Source of the DNA: Azophilus sp965220835
GTDB lineage: Bacteria; Pseudomonadota; Gammaproteobacteria; Pseudomonadales; Azotimanducaceae
Assembly: GCA_965220835.1 (NCBI GenBank)
Contig: OZ244842.1
Span: 310,001-374,000 of the forward strand
Reading direction: 5' to 3'
Length of the DNA stretch: 64,000 nucleotides
In this document: piece after piece, positions 62,701-64,000 of the stretch
How positions within the stretch are numbered: the first letter of the stretch is position 1
Layout: every line of letters starts with the position of its first letter
Translations under genes and position numbers: made by a program
Notes under the pieces: model-generated
Told to the model about the DNA's origin: nothing
Database searches by the model: none
Seen by the model: the letters and a program-made list of their open reading frames with translations, nothing else

Positions 62701-64000
62701 CGCACCCTCACCGGCACGCCCACGAGCACCCAGTCGGCGACGACGTACACCTACACGGTGACCGACAACGACGGCGACGCGGTGAGCCTGACGTTCACCA
62801 TCGCCATCGCGGCGGACAAGATGCCGACCTTCGGCACGGCCACGATCGATAACCAGAGCTACACCCAGAACACGCCGATCGCGACGCTGAACCTGCCGCA
62901 GGCGACGGGCGGGGACGGCACGCTGACCTACACGCTGACCCCAGAGAGGCTTCCGCCGGGCCTGGCCTTCGACGCCGCCAGCCGCACGCTCAGCGGCACG
63001 CCGGCCACGTCCTGGCGGGAGACGGCCTACACCTACGCCGCCACCGACGCGGACGGCGACACGGCGAGCCTGACGTTCACCATCACCGTGGCGGAGCTGC
63101 TGCCGCCGACCGCGCCGAGCGGCTTGGCGGCGACGGCCGGCAACGGCGAGGTGACCCTGACCTGGACCGACCCGGGCAACGACAGCATCAGCAGGTACCA
63201 GGTCCGCTACGGCGCAGGCGCGAGCGTGCCGTCCACCGCCGCCTGGACGGACATTCCGGGCAGCGGCGCGACGACCGTGCGGCACGACGTCACGGGCCTG
63301 ACCGGCGACCTGCAATACGCCTTCGAGATCCGCGCGGTGAACGCCAGCGGCGAGGGCAGGGCCTCGGCCCAAGTGACGGCGACCCCGCGGCCCGACCTGA
63401 CGCCAAGCTTCGGCGCCGCGACGGTGGACGCCCAGAGCTACCTGCAGAACGCGGCGGTCACCGCGCTGACGCTGCCGGAGGCGGAGGGCGGCAACGCCCC
63501 GCTGAGCTACGGGATTGAGCCTTCGCTGCCGGCGGGCCTGAGGTTCGACGCGGGCACGCGCGTCCTGAGCGGCACCCCGACCCAGGCGCAGGACGCCACG
63601 GACTACGACTACACGGCGACCGACGCGGACGGCGACGCGGCGACGCTGACGTTCACGATCACGGTGCGGGAGGCGGACGTGGCCCCCACGTTCGGCGGTG
63701 CGACGGTTGACGCCCAGGCCTACGTCGAGGGCGAGGCGATCGCGGCGCTGACGCTGCCGGAGGCGACGGGCGGCAACGGCGCGCTGAGCTACGGGATCGA
63801 GCCGGCGCTGCCGACGGGGCTGGCCTTCGACGCGGCGACGCGCACGCTGAGCGGCACGCCGGCGGCGGCGCAGGCGGCGACGGAGTACGCGTACACGGCG
63901 CAGGACGCCGACGGCAACCGGTCGGCGGGCGACGCGGCGACGCTGACGTTCACGATCACGGTGCGGGAGGCGGACGTGGCCCCCACGTTCGGCGACGCGA
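32770..64000 (+). CDS. Giant autotransporter adhesin 3, more than 10,400 aa, 3' end outside the window
   Basis: One frame (codons at positions 3n+1) has no stop from 32572 to 64000. TTG 32770, with AGGAG ten bases before, starts MAKRRPLLQTFTLGVVASVW with cleavage at AFA. Order: cysteine-paired FN3-like module (residues 34-176), FN3, Big_12-like domains (481-704, 2158-2501), He_PIG, cysteine-paired modules (898-1041, 1418-1557), cadherin-like units, ten FN3 (2504-3457), three super-modules (3458-7880), a fourth cysteine module (57000-57390), and alternating FN3/He_PIG (8398-10112). In all there are about 61 FN3 and over 20 He_PIG units. From 62855 it follows the 3' module of genes 1 and 2, so helix, linker and barrel should follow, about 11,100 residues in total. 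Without the barrel in view, the autotransporter call is inference. The role is probably adhesion. Confidence 0.9.
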   Translation, partial: MAKRRPLLQTFTLGVVASVWSALPAFAQAQDLQTTAPALNEPEPAPAGLKLTWSWDDATGGACLLSDPGSALEIQYKKATEESWKTAADSSPNTAAKGTFELFLRDVQEEHGLPLSALSEFTINADALGKDAVTQAGAALDPVPYQVRMLAYSTSAACSYGNSPYSDTASAEVLPADQAPALAETITEQVIATPATPMAALSAGTLPTAPASTATMAETAAGFLNAALPSGFNTMGTNTAALAPGFGAPGTNTLPVANTVSQPATASSRGFNNPLPASNTVRPLSSHPPAAPTGLAATAGDTKVTLNWADPSDSTITGYQVRYGAGATVPATATWDPISNSGASTTSHTVSGLTNATQYAFEIRAVNANGNSDASSTVTATPALAVPDAVTNLTASAGGTHVYLTWTNPTNATITNIQVRYKPAADLPFDDTTDLWTNLAATRTDFDAFDPTPDTEYRFQVRAINAAGNGQASEVSVTTGTVPGVEDITRHMPTTSPTNADTLTWQVVFSELVLYGQAGGPGAYEVAYDPPIANAPTLVADRLGAARRCVRRGDAGLAFSVELYGGDLANYNGTVTMTLKPTGVIRNCDGTAVRVRTPTGTNDNTFVVDNVAPTVTVTGVSGTVSAAVEATFTFTEAVSGFDVGDIVLTNAAASEFSGSGTTYKAMITPADGGAFSVGVAAGAAQDAAGNDSAAATTVTAQYDATPSFGAGVTIADQTYTQNAAITTLTLPEATSGNGTLTYSLTPAAPAGLAFDATARTLTGTPTTLQQATAYTYTATDADGDTVSLTFNITIESLTPATPTGLSATAGDALVALAWSNPQDSNITKYQVRYGAGSAVPATATWGDITGSGAGTTSHTVTGLTNGTQYAFEIRAVNADGNSNASSTVTATPAQSQTSQTNAPSISLLQPRRAAMVVNWNWVDTTGGACSMAGANSRFVLEYKKATEPNWKGASQLTPNSADHGVFELYNSENWSRGLVPSGTLLTMFTIDANSLGREPGSQSGVALDAVQYQVRMFAQSDSASCDDTYSAYSTIASVTVLAANQAPTVASAIADQSVVAEASVTVDISSTFSDPENDALTYAASSNDTSKATVALSGTTLTLTGAGAGSAKITVTATDPYGDSVSDEFDVTVTNNAPTVANAIADQTVNTGSDVTVALETAGSETFADPDSHALTYSATSSDTALATVAVDNAANTVTVTGVAAGAPTITVTASDGYGGTVSDDFIVTVNQGNRAPTVANAVDDQSVAVNATVDVDVSAVFSDLDNDTLTLSVTSSATATATASLTGTTLTLTGVAQGTAQVTLTADDGNGGQASDTFDVTVTSSAPVVANPIADIRISTVISRDIDLTPVFSDPDGDTLTYSASSSDTNLATVSLTGSTLTVSGAFSLGTATVTVTATDTSGASVSDQFEVTVQNTIRPAAPTNLSLVAGVGEITVNWSWADNTGGVCPLTGNRSGFEVEYKKTSLGDDWHLAHDTHPNDVDHGVFELTGPGRGALRQFVIKEGATGNGDGQIGVALDPVDYDVRILAYSGPCEDSSVEPRDPNSDYSAIATTALNNAPTVANTIADQTVQVGSDVSVALETSGSETFTDPDGDTLTYTVASSDTAKATVAVSGATVTVTGVAEGESTITVTADDGKAGGTASTTFKVTVTAATLGFGTQTIADQSWAQFVQITDVTLPQATGGSGALSYSLSPALPAGVSFDTATRVLSGTPSASLAETTFTYTATDAASTTASLSFKITVAAGNRAPVVARPIPHSGVWLNTPFGHEVFARRLELAGEEIFSDADGDALTYSATSANPAVASIRNVLNVVPDGLASLEVLGVTVGTAEITLRATDPSGAWAENKFNITVIDSNGSGHMTSFDDVTISVNGGRQYVNPPLPAVASAATASSFSGLALTATSANPSVATAEIINRVNGVRGFSFATFNVRVTAVGTGVTTVTVTANSSLAADVTETFTVTVTGAIAPAQPSNLRATPGDGQVTLNWDNPSDTSISKYQVRQAQGTTVPDSTAWTDITGSGASTISHIVTGLTNGQAYAFQIRAVNATGDGATSATVTATPEADSAPSFAAGVTIADQTYAQNAAIATLNLPAATGGNGTLTYSLAPAAPAGLAFDATARTLTGTPTTAQSATAYTYTATDADGDTASLTFNITVTADTQAPRVASIVRHDPPTSPTNAVSLTWRVTFSEAVVNVSDDDFHVGGTDGTETATAVGTDGTTWDVNVAGGNLVVLAGTVNLEFVQGQDIEDTAGNALTDTTPTGTNDDTYLLDRTPPHVTSIHRYDSETGNTDAKSPTNRDSVQWAVQYNESMRHSGAGSVAAYTVTFVPAITQEPTLTVTPGADDPNTCGVYAPYVVNISGGALAGYNGTATLTLNHAQVTDCVGNTLRNRTPPRGNQITYELDNTAPTVAITGVSGTVNAAVDATFTFSESVTGFEAGDITLTNADASDFAQPDPAAPVYTAKITPKAEGEFSVAVAAAVAQDAAGNDNAAATTVTAIYDELEPPAKPRSLVAVAGDAQVTLIWANPGDDSITKYQVFNSETVGINLWDDIPDSGADTVTHTVTGLTNGTEYTFQIRAVAGSLLGEASDAVKATPQVAVPDAPENLTATAGDRSVSLSWDLPTNASVLDKVQVRHQARGETTWEPWTDLAADATTHTVANLKNGQDYLFEVRAESASGTGPAARTAGTPELAVPGAPAGLSATAGNAEVDLAWTLPTNTSEIDAVQVRWKATVDLPFDDARDKWTDLPSADATSHKVTGLTNGTGYTFQVRATNSAGNGDPATGAATPRAPPLVTPGAPTNLSTVPGDTEVVVLWTLPTNTSQIDSVELRHKVKTDPDTGWSQWTSLAGTAERSRVTGLVNGTDYLFEVRAVNTAGTGPSASVEGTPNLAKPSSPSNLQASAGDTTVTLTWDLPDKGTVDSIDVRHKKKTDTSWGQWTLLAKDATTSTVTALDNGVTYEFEVRATNAAGSSDSVAVDAQPKLAVPDAPGNLTAAPGDGKVGLSWDLPTNTSEIDRMQVAHKLKSAANFQPWVDLAKDATSHEVTGLTNGSEYTFIVRALNGAGRGAEAQVDATPVAVPTAPTGLAAAPGDTQVVLSWTLPANSGALTKVQARHKADAAKDWEAWFDLAANATTHTVTGLTNGQLYNFEVRAENASGPGAAASVSATPVPPLVAPGAPTNLSTVPGDTEVVVLWTLPTNTRQIDSVELRHKVKTDPDTGWSAWTSLAGTAERSRVTGLVNGTDYLFEVRAVNTAGTGPSASVEGTPQLAKPSSPSNLQASAGDTQVTLTWDLPDKGTVDTIDVRHKRKTDTSWSLWTRLAKDATATTVTALDNGVTYEFEVRASNGAGSSDSVAVDAQPKLAVPEAPTSLTATGGNAQVELSWTLPTNASVIGAVQVRWKATADLPFTATDAWTDLAGTATAYTATGLTNGTGYTFAVRATNTAGDGPAATAAATPMAPSTPARTLTLTFSDNGSIVTIDAAGSLDFSASGSRPDATIGIENAIYFGDTSIWAIGSDPSGTSSLMSWYQLSNLTTTVNEPFSGPTTAENLPNYSAEFFLRFTPFHNWMGVDPDNLTGAIYNPTGDQVTFTGTLQSTLGDNDFDIEHAFGNQKIIFKTASPATIPAAPTGLAATAGNAQVDLAWTNPNDSNITKYQVRYGAGSTVPATATWEDISGSGAGTTTHTVSGLANGTQYAFEIRAINARGNSAASTTVTATTEADTTPSFGTETIADQSYTKDTAIATLTLPEATGGNGTLTYSLSPNAPAGLNFDATNRTLTGTPSAVQDETAYTYTATDADGDTASLTFNITISEAVVPPAKPRNFTAVAGDTEVTLNWEDPRDDSITKYQIFDFENVGFDLWDDIPGSGATTATHTVTGLTNGTEYTFQIRAVAGSLPGEASDAVKATPQVAVPDAPDNLTATAGDRSVSLSWDLPTNASALDKVQVRYQARGETTWEPWTDLAADATTHTVANLKNGQDYLFEVRAESASGAGPAARTAGRPELAVPGAPTRLSATAGNAEVDLNWTLPTNTSEIDAVQVRWKATADLPFDDARDKWTDLPSADATSHKVTGLTNGTGYTFQVRATNSAGNGDPATGAATPRAPPLVAPGAPTNLSTVPGDSEVVVLWTLPTNTTQIDSVELRLKVKTAPDTGWSVWVSLAGTAERVPVTGLVNGTDYLFEVRAVNAAGTGPSASVEGTPQLAKPSAPSNLQASAGDTTVTLTWDLPDKGTVDSIDVRHKKKTDTAWGLWTQLAKDATTRTVTGLDNGVPYEFQVRATNAAGSSDPVAVDAQPKLAIPEAPGNLTAAPGDGKVGLTWDLPTNTSEIDRMQVAHKLKGAANFQPWVDLAKDATSHEVTGLTNGSEYTFIVRALNGAGRGAVAEVDATPVAVPTAPTGLAAAPGDTQVVLSWTLPTNSGVLTKVQARHKADTAKDWEAWVDLAANATTHTVTGLTNGELYNFEVRAENASGPGAAASVSATPVPPLVAPGAPTNLSTVPGDTEVVVLWTLPTNTRQIDSVELRHKVKSAPDTGWSQWSSLAGTAERSRVTGLVNGTDYLFEVRAVNTAGTGPSASVEGTPQLAKPSAPSNLQASAGDTTVTLTWDLPDKGTVDTIDVRHKRKTDTSWSLWTRLAADATTTTVTALDNGVTYEFEVRASNLAGSSDSVAVDAQPKLAVPEAPTGLTATGGNAQVELSWTLPTNASVIGAVQVRWKATADLPFTASDAWTDLAGTATAYTATGLTNGTGYTFEVRATNTAGDGPAATAAATPMAPSTPARTLTFTFSDDGSTVTIAGSGSLDVSGFGNPSNTTLRLGSGIEGIQFNDSQRWQIHPPNLDSTPISRFSSLPNITTTGLNTYSGTSQYESPSNYSKDFTFWLGTFYGELEIDQANLTGNTYDLTGKNVTFSGTLLSTLGDNDFHIEHAIGNQKIIFKATPPPVPAAPANLAAAPGDTEVTLSWNNPNDSSITKYQVRQAQGATVPGSTAWADITGSGAGTTSHTVTGLTNGQQYAFQIRAVNNAGNSDASDTATATPRADTDPSFGTETIADQNYTRNTAIATLTLPEATGGNGTLTYSLNPAAPAGLNFDATNRTLTGTPSAVQDATQYTYTATDADGDTASLTFNITIAEAVEPPAKPRNFTAVAGDTEVTLNWEDPRDDSITKYQIFDFENVGFDLWDDIPGSGATTTTHTVTGLTNGTEYTFQIRAVAGSLPGDASDAVKATPQLAVPDAPTGLSATAGNAEVDLSWKLPTNTSEIVAVQVRWKATVDLPFDNASDKWTDLPSSDATDHKVTGLTNGTGYTFQVRATNKAGNGQPATGAATPRAPPGKVPSAPADLASTPGDTRVTLNWTLPTDGGALTKVQVRHQARGETTWEPWTDLAADATTHTVANLKNGQDYLFEVRAESGAGAGPAARVTGRPELAVPGAPTGLSATAGNAEVDLAWTLPTNTSEIVSVQVRWKATVDLPFDDARDKWTDLPSSAATDHKVTGLTNGTGYTFQVRATNKAGNGEPATGAATPRAPPLVAPGAPTNLSTVPGDTEVVVLWTLPTNTSQIDSVELRHKVKTAPDTGWSQWTSLAGTAERSRVTGLVNGTDYLFEVRAVNTAGTGPSASVEGTPQLAKPSSPGNLQASAGDTQVTLTWDLPDKGTVDSIDVRHKKRADTSWGQWTLLAADATTHTVTGLDNGVPYEFQVRATNAAGSSDPVAVAGTPKLAVPDAPGNLTASAGDGAVALTWDLPTNTSEIDNMQVAYRESGAANYLPWVDLAKDATSYDVTGLTNGTEYNFIVRALNGAGRGAEARVDATPEAGPGKVPSAPADLAATAGDTKVALAWTQSRDSSITKYQFRYAEGASVPGTESWTDIAGSGAGTTGHEVTGLTNDTLHAFEIRAVNANGAGAASAVTATPKLAIPEAPGNLTAAPGDGKVGLTWGLPTNTSEIDRMQVAYKLKSAANFQPWVDLAKDATSHEVTGLTNGSEYTFIVRALNGAGRGAVAEVDSTPVAVPTAPTGLAAAPGDTQVVLSWTLPANSGALTKVQARHKADTAKDWEAWVDLAANATTHTVTGLTNGELYNFEVRAENASGPGAAASVSATPVPPLVAPGAPTNLSAVPGDTEVVVLWTLPTNTRQIDSVELRHKVKAAPDTGWSAWTSLAGTAERSRVTGLVNGTDYLFEVRAVNAAGTGPSASVEGTPQLAKPSAPSNLQASAGDTTVTLTWDLPDKGTVDTIDVRHKKKTDTAWGLWTRLAKDATATTVTALDNGVTYEFEVRASNLAGSSDSVAVDAQPKLAVPEAPTSLTATGGNAQVELSWTLPTNASVIGAVQVRWKATADLPFTASDAWTDLAGTATAYTATGLTNGTGYTFAVRATNTAGNGPAATAAATPMAPSTPARTLTFTFSDNGTTTTIAASGSLDMSGFTDVGDTVPEHVIYIKIDDTDELWAFHPASLANGAPSRRYEDLPDFTKTGRSSFTGYNEILNLANYSNDFTILFNTYRKYMIVDKASLNGDIYNPTGKTVTYSGTVLDTLGDNDFRIELSFGNQKIVYTATPPPVPAAPANLAAAPGDTEVTLSWNNPNDASITKYQLRQAQGATVPGSTAWTDITGSGAGTTSHTVTGLTNGQQYAFQIRAVNNGGNSDASDTVTATPRVDTDPSFGTETIADQNYTRNTAIATLTLPEATGGNGTLTYSLSPNAPAGLNFDATNRTLTGTPSAVQDETAYTYTVTDADGDTASLTFNITVAEAVEPPASPSNLIAIAGDTRVTLAWTDPNDPTITGYEVLYQFGSDPWEPIEGSDAKTTRHTVENLVNGTEYTFQIRAVAGKVPGDPSIAVKATPQVAVPDAPDNLTATAGDRSVTLSWDLPTNASVLDKVQVRHQARGETTWEPWTDLAADATTHTVADLKNGQDYFFEVRAESASGAGPAARTAGRPELAVPGAPTRLSASAGNAEVDLAWTLPTNTSEIDAVQVRWKATVDLPFDDARDKWADLPSADATSHKVTGLTNGTGYTFQVRATNSAGNGDPATGAATPRAPPLVAPGAPTNLSTVPGDTEVVVLWTLPTNTSQIDSVELRHKVKTAPDTGWSAWTSLAGTAERSRVTGLVNGTDYLFEVRAVNTVGTGPSASVEGTPQLAKPSSPSNLQASAGDTTVTLTWDLPDKGTVDSIDVRHKKRADTSWGQWTRLAKDATTRTVTGLDNGVPYEFQVRATNAAGSSDPVAVAGTPKLAVPDAPGNLTAAAGDGAVALTWDLPTNTSEIDKMQVAYRESGAATYLPWVDLAKDATSYDVTGLTNGTEYNFIVRAQNGAGRGAEAKVDATPEAGPGKVPSAPADLAATAGDTQVTLTWTHARDNSITKYQVRYIEGASVPDSEPWTDIAGSNAGTTGHTVTGLANGKQHAFEIRAVNADGAGAASAVTATPKLAIPDAPGNLTVAPGDGKVGLTWDLPANTSAIDRMQVAHKLKGAANFQPWVDLAKDATSHEVTGLTNGSEYTFIVRALNGAGRGAVAEVDATPVAVPTAPTGLAAAPGDTQVVLSWTLPANSGALTKVQARHKADTAKDWEAWVDLAANATTHTVTGLTNGELYNFEVRAENASGPGAAASVSATPVPPLVAPGAPTNLSAVPGDTEVVVLWTLPTNTRQIDSVELRHKVKAAPDTGWSQWTSLAGTAERSRVTGLANGTDYLFEVRAVNTAGTGPSASVEGTPQLAKPSSPSNLQASAGDTQVTLAWDLPDKGTVDTIDVRHKRKTDTSWSLWTRLAKDATTSTVAGLDNGVTYEFEVRASNGAGSSDSVAVDAQPKLAVPEAPTSLTATGGNAQVELSWTLPTNASVIGAVQVRWKATADLPFTASDAWTDLAGTATAYTATGLTNGTGYTFEVRATNTAGDGPAATAAATPVNPVPTFGTQTVADQTYSQDLAITTLNLPEATGGDTPLTYTLTPTPPAGLVFDAANRTLAGTPTAVQVATPYTYTVTDDNGDAASLTFNITITLPPAPDAPTGLAAVGSDATVTLTWTDPGNTSITKYQLRYREGPTVPDTDSWQDIPSSDDTTTTHEVSGLLNGYEYAFQIRAVNAGGESDPSATVTARPSIEGRPPPATIVSVGPGSNDKDLDIVWNWSLGDSACTINSYTIEYKRSDASEWNDHAATEPNSPEHGVFEFYEDLGTGVTNKRNTINLQTVGRNPGEVGVSLDDTDYDVRIRIWSLACFALDQDFPDSESGRPLYLLGKPTSFTATAGDAKATLAATVAQRGPAVQKWQYTYKEGAAGTYIDWTDIADSAFLTISDKDVTGLTNGTAYTFKVRGVHEQGAGAESDEVTVTPQLNEPSFGTQTVDDQTYTQNTAITTLTLPQASNGDIPLTYTLTPEAPAGLTFDATNRTLTGTPTTAQRATQYTYTATDDDGDTATLTFNITVEALPVPAAPTGLAAAAGDAKVTLTWTDPDNDSISKYQVRYGTGSSVPATATWADIPGSGATTVRHEITGLPNGTEHAFQIRAVNATGEGAASAEVTATPSTNTTPSFGTRTVADQGYVQNTAIAPLTLPAAEGGDAPLTYSLSPEAPDGLAFNATSRTLTGTPTGTQSATTYTYTVTDADGSTASLTFDITIAADKMPTFGTATVESQTYTQNTEIATLTLPQASNGDIPLTYTLTPDAPAGLTFDATNRTLTGTPTTAQQATQYSYTATDDDGDTATLTFSITVEALPVPAAPTGLAAAAGDAKVTLTWTDPDNDSISTYQVRYGVGASVPATETWADIPGSGATTVRHEITGLANGTEYAFEVRAVNATGEGAAAGPVTATPSTNTTPSFGTRAVADQSYVQNTEIATLTLPQAEGGDAPLTYSLAPDAPDGLTFNATNRTLTGTPTGTQAATTYTYTVTDNDGDAVSLTFTIAIAADKMPTFGTATVENQTYTQNTAIATLNLPQATGGDGTLTYTLTPERLPAGLAFDAANRTLSGTPTTSWRETAYTYAATDADGDAASLTFTITVEALPVPAAPTGLAAAAGNATVVLTWTDPDNDSISTYQVRYGAGASVPSTENWADIPSSGATTVRHEVAGLTNGTQYAFEIRAVNATGEGAAAGPVTATPSTNTTPSFGTRTVTDQSYVQNTAIATLTLPQAEGGDAPLTYSLAPEAPDGLAFNATNRTLTGTPTASQSATTYTYTVTDADGSTASLTFDITIAADKMPTFGTATVENQTYTQNTAIATLNLPAASDGDGTLTYTLTPDAPDGLAFDAANRTLTGTPTTAQRATQYTYAATDADGDTATLTFNITVEALPVPSAPTGLAVAAGDAKVILTWTDPDNDSISTYQVRYGAGASVPATATWGDIPGSGATTVRHEVTGLTNGTQYAFEVRAVNATGEGAAAGPVTATPSTNTTPSFGTRAVADQSYVQNTAITALTLPQAEGGDAPLTYSLAPDAPDGLAFNATNRTLTGTPTGTQSATTYTYTVTDADGSTASLTFDITIAADKTPTFGAATVENQTYTQNTAIATLNLPQATGGDGTLTYTLTPERLPAGLTFDAANRTLSGTPTTAWRETAYTYAATDADGDAASLTFTITVEALPVPAAPTGLAAAAGNATVVLTWTDPDNDSISKYQVRYGAGASVPSTENWADIPSSGATTVRHEVAGLTNGTEHAFQIRAVNATGEGAASAEVTATPSTNTTPSFGTRTVADQSYVQNTAITPLTLPQAEGGDAPLTYSLSPDAPDGLAFNATSRTLTGTPTGTQSATTYTYTVTDADGSTASLTFDITIAADRMPTFGSATVESQTYTQNTEIATLTLPQASNGDIPLTYTLTPDAPAGLAFDATNRTLTGTPTTAQRATQYSYTATDADGDTATLTFNITVEALPVPSAPTGLAAAAGDAKVTLTWTDPSNDSISTYQVRYGAGASVPATATWGDIRGSGATTVRHEVTGLTNGTQYAFEIRAVNATGEGAAAGPVTATPSTNTTPSFGTRTVADQSYVQNTAITALTLPQAEGGDAPLTYSLAPDAPDGLAFNATSRTLTGTPTSTQSATTYTYTVTDNDGDAVSLTFTIAIAADKMPTFGTATIDNQSYTQNTPIATLNLPQATGGDGTLTYTLTPERLPPGLAFDAASRTLSGTPATSWRETAYTYAATDADGDTASLTFTITVAELLPPTAPSGLAATAGNGEVTLTWTDPGNDSISRYQVRYGAGASVPSTAAWTDIPGSGATTVRHDVTGLTGDLQYAFEIRAVNASGEGRASAQVTATPRPDLTPSFGAATVDAQSYLQNAAVTALTLPEAEGGNAPLSYGIEPSLPAGLRFDAGTRVLSGTPTQAQDATDYDYTATDADGDAATLTFTITVREADVAPTFGGATVDAQAYVEGEAIAALTLPEATGGNGALSYGIEPALPTGLAFDAATRTLSGTPAAAQAATEYAYTAQDADGNRSAGDAATLTFTITVREADVAPTFGDA
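40279..43140 (+). repeat. Array of ten FN3 units in giant gene 3
   Basis: Ten units of about 285-290 bases, recognised by their first strands: AKPRSL, VAVPDAPENL, LAVPGAPAGL, PPLVTPGAPTNL, LAKPSSPSNL, LAVPDAPGNL, VAVPTAPTGL, PPLVAPGAPTNL, LAKPSSPSNL and LAVPEAPTSL. The order of types recurs in the three super-modules that follow, so the whole array has been copied as a block. Confidence 0.85.
43156..43620 (+). repeat. Unnamed 155-residue module, copy 4 of 6
   Basis: ARTLTLTFSDNGSIVTIDAA, then SIWAIGSDPSG, LSNLTTTVNEPFSG and NYSAEFFLRF, ending TLGDNDFDIEHAFGNQKIIF. It opens the first super-module. Its base composition is less GC-rich than the FN3 arrays around it. Confidence 0.7.
47089..47564 (+). 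repeat. Unnamed 155-residue module, copy 5 of 6
   Basis: ARTLTFTFSDDGSTVTIAGS, then RWQIHPPNLD, LPNITTTGLNTYSG and NYSKDFTFWL, ending TLGDNDFHIEHAIGNQKIIF. It opens the second super-module. Confidence 0.7.
51916..52380 (+). repeat. Unnamed 155-residue module, copy 6 of 6
   Basis: ARTLTFTFSDNGTTTTIAAS, then ELWAFHPASL, LPDFTKTGRSSFTG and NYSNDFTILF, ending TLGDNDFRIELSFGNQKIVY. It opens the third super-module. Confidence 0.7.
57961..63102 (+). repeat. FN3/He_PIG/He_PIG array with a 1,713-base doublet period
   Basis: The Pro codon of ALPVP at the start of each FN3 lies at 57961, 58816, 59674, 60529, 61387 and 62242, and the equivalent Pro of LLPP at 63103. Steps are 855, 858, 855, 858, 855 and 861 bases. 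Every second step adds to exactly 1,713 bases four times over, because the He_PIG units alternate between a TPERLPAGL and a TPDAPAGL type differing by one codon. Confidence 0.85.

Noticed and set aside
40279..63102. CRISPR-like regular repeats
   Set aside because: The repeats are in-frame protein modules of about 285 or 855 bases, with no short direct repeat/unique spacer pattern and no cas genes.
32770..64000. Giant gene 3 as several separate genes
   Set aside because: There is no stop codon, no intergenic gap and no second signal peptide within the frame; module linkers run on without a break.

Overview
The window looks like a GC-rich chromosome segment from a gammaproteobacterium, probably uncultivated. 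EpmB (elongation factor P beta-lysylation) and GreB are typical of that class, and codon use is strongly G/C-ending throughout. I cannot name a genus.

The first 12 kb is ordinary chromosomal sequence with short genes on both strands: the 3' end of epmB, a GNAT acetyltransferase, a TauD-type dioxygenase, a coupled pair (class II aldolase-like enzyme and MtnA) suggesting methionine salvage, a lipoprotein amidohydrolase, a four-gene minus-strand cluster (EF-hand protein, ECF sigma factor, membrane-anchored putative anti-sigma factor, Spy/CnrX-like periplasmic protein), greB without a normal start codon, a nucleotidyltransferase remnant, a luciferase-like flavin oxidoreductase, a carboxymuconolactone decarboxylase-family protein and an Rpn-type PD-(D/E)XK nuclease.

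From about 12.1 kb to the end, the window holds three consecutive plus-strand genes for giant repeat-built surface proteins. The first (12285-25964, 4,559 aa) and second (26339-32011, 1,890 aa) are complete. Each has a signal peptide, a passenger of fibronectin type III (FN3), putative-Ig (He_PIG-like) and cadherin-like modules, a conserved helix plus Gly/Pro linker, and a C-terminal autotransporter beta-barrel ending in Trp. The third opens near 32.5-32.8 kb and its frame is still open at base 64000: at least 31.2 kb and more than 10,400 codons without a stop. Its last visible modules match the pre-barrel region of the first two, so I expect roughly 700 more residues and a barrel beyond the window.

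The three genes share an upstream promoter-like pair of hexamers with an identical 13-base spacer, a similar leader ending in GGAGG-cttg-RTG, and nearly identical 3' modules. This points to a family grown by tandem duplication and recombination. Internally the third gene is hierarchical: about 61 FN3 units, three super-modules of 3.9, 4.8 and 4.5 kb, and later a doublet with an exact 1,713-base period. A module of about 155 residues that I cannot assign to a named family occurs six times across the first and third genes. A second FN3-like module with paired cysteines occurs six times across the second and third.
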